From Chamaelirium japonicum (lineage: Eukaryota > Streptophyta > Magnoliopsida > Liliales > Melanthiaceae): a stretch of 64,000 nt of DNA. The notes beneath the pieces were generated by a model that made no database searches, was not told the DNA's origin, and saw nothing but the letters and a program-made list of their open reading frames with translations. Position 1 is the stretch's first letter. Each line of letters starts with the position of its first letter. The stretch covers positions 120,079,874 to 120,143,873 of the forward strand of contig OX393550.1 in NCBI GenBank assembly GCA_947650365.1, read 5' to 3'. Made by a program: the position numbers and the translations under genes. Shown piece after piece: positions 63,815-64,000 of the stretch.

Positions 63815-64000
63815 TGTTTTGACTGATCGGTCAAATATGATCGATCGGTCAATTTTGACCGATCGGTCAAGTTTGACCGATCGGTCAAGTTTGACCGATC
63901 GGTCAAATTCAACCGGTCGAGGTTGGAGTGATCGGTCAGAAAACACTGTTTTCTGACCGATCCAGTAGAAATTCAACCGATCGGTTGAAATTGACCGATC
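63815..64000. repeat. Palindromic tandem repeat in the second Tat element, partial
   Basis: It begins with five short units of GACCGATCGGTCAAGTTT type, then a longer unit with CAACCGGTCGAGGTTGGAG like that of 54940-56425. Cut by the window end. Confidence 0.88.

Overview
The window is plant nuclear DNA made almost entirely of nested transposable elements. The evidence is a chromodomain (Tekay/Del-like) Ty3/gypsy element, a Tat-like Ty3/gypsy element with a second RNase H domain, two Ty1/copia elements, a CACTA (En/Spm) transposon with a TNP2 transposase, Helitrons, a hAT-type MITE and many palindromic elements set in (TA)n tracts. I found no intact host gene, tRNA or rRNA. The mixture points to gene-poor, probably heterochromatic DNA of a flowering plant; I cannot name the species.

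Layout. (1) 1-24485: a minus-strand Tekay-like element with a 4.75-kb LTR at 19736-24485 and the inner end of the other LTR at 1-349. Its gag gene is split by a 14,576-bp CACTA transposon (4532-19107, TSD CTC), which itself holds a 551-bp hAT MITE (17384-17934, 8-bp TSD). (2) 24486-40330: about 16 kb of (TA)n tracts alternating with palindromic elements, a 6.9-kb minus-strand Helitron (27562-34498), a 311-bp plus-strand Helitron (34813-35123) and a 1.44-kb foldback carrying a broken ABCG-transporter fragment. (3) 40331-47168: a minus-strand Ty1/copia element with a 153-bp LTR and nearly open gag and pol. (4) 47169-47891: more (TA)n and palindromic elements. (5) 47892-53955: a plus-strand copia-like element, LTR and decayed gag only. 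(6) 53956-63008: a minus-strand Tat-like element with a palindromic satellite between pol and the 3' LTR. (7) 63009-64000: the 3' LTR and first internal bases of a second, related Tat element running off the window.

Most retroelement genes are broken. Many of the breaks look like C-to-T or G-to-A changes turning CGA, CAG or TGG into stops, as expected after long cytosine methylation. The CACTA element stands out: its transposase reads as four exons (1113 aa) and its accessory gene as six exons (427 aa), with canonical splice sites and no premature stop. The accessory gene lies between two inverted arrays of a 181-bp satellite that have different higher-order periods.

The least explained material is the set of palindromes in (TA)n tracts. 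Eight share an internal core but have unrelated outer arms, each outer arm being mirrored within its own copy. Four others form a GC-rich hairpin family, one is a 785-bp near-perfect palindrome, and one has captured gene sequence.
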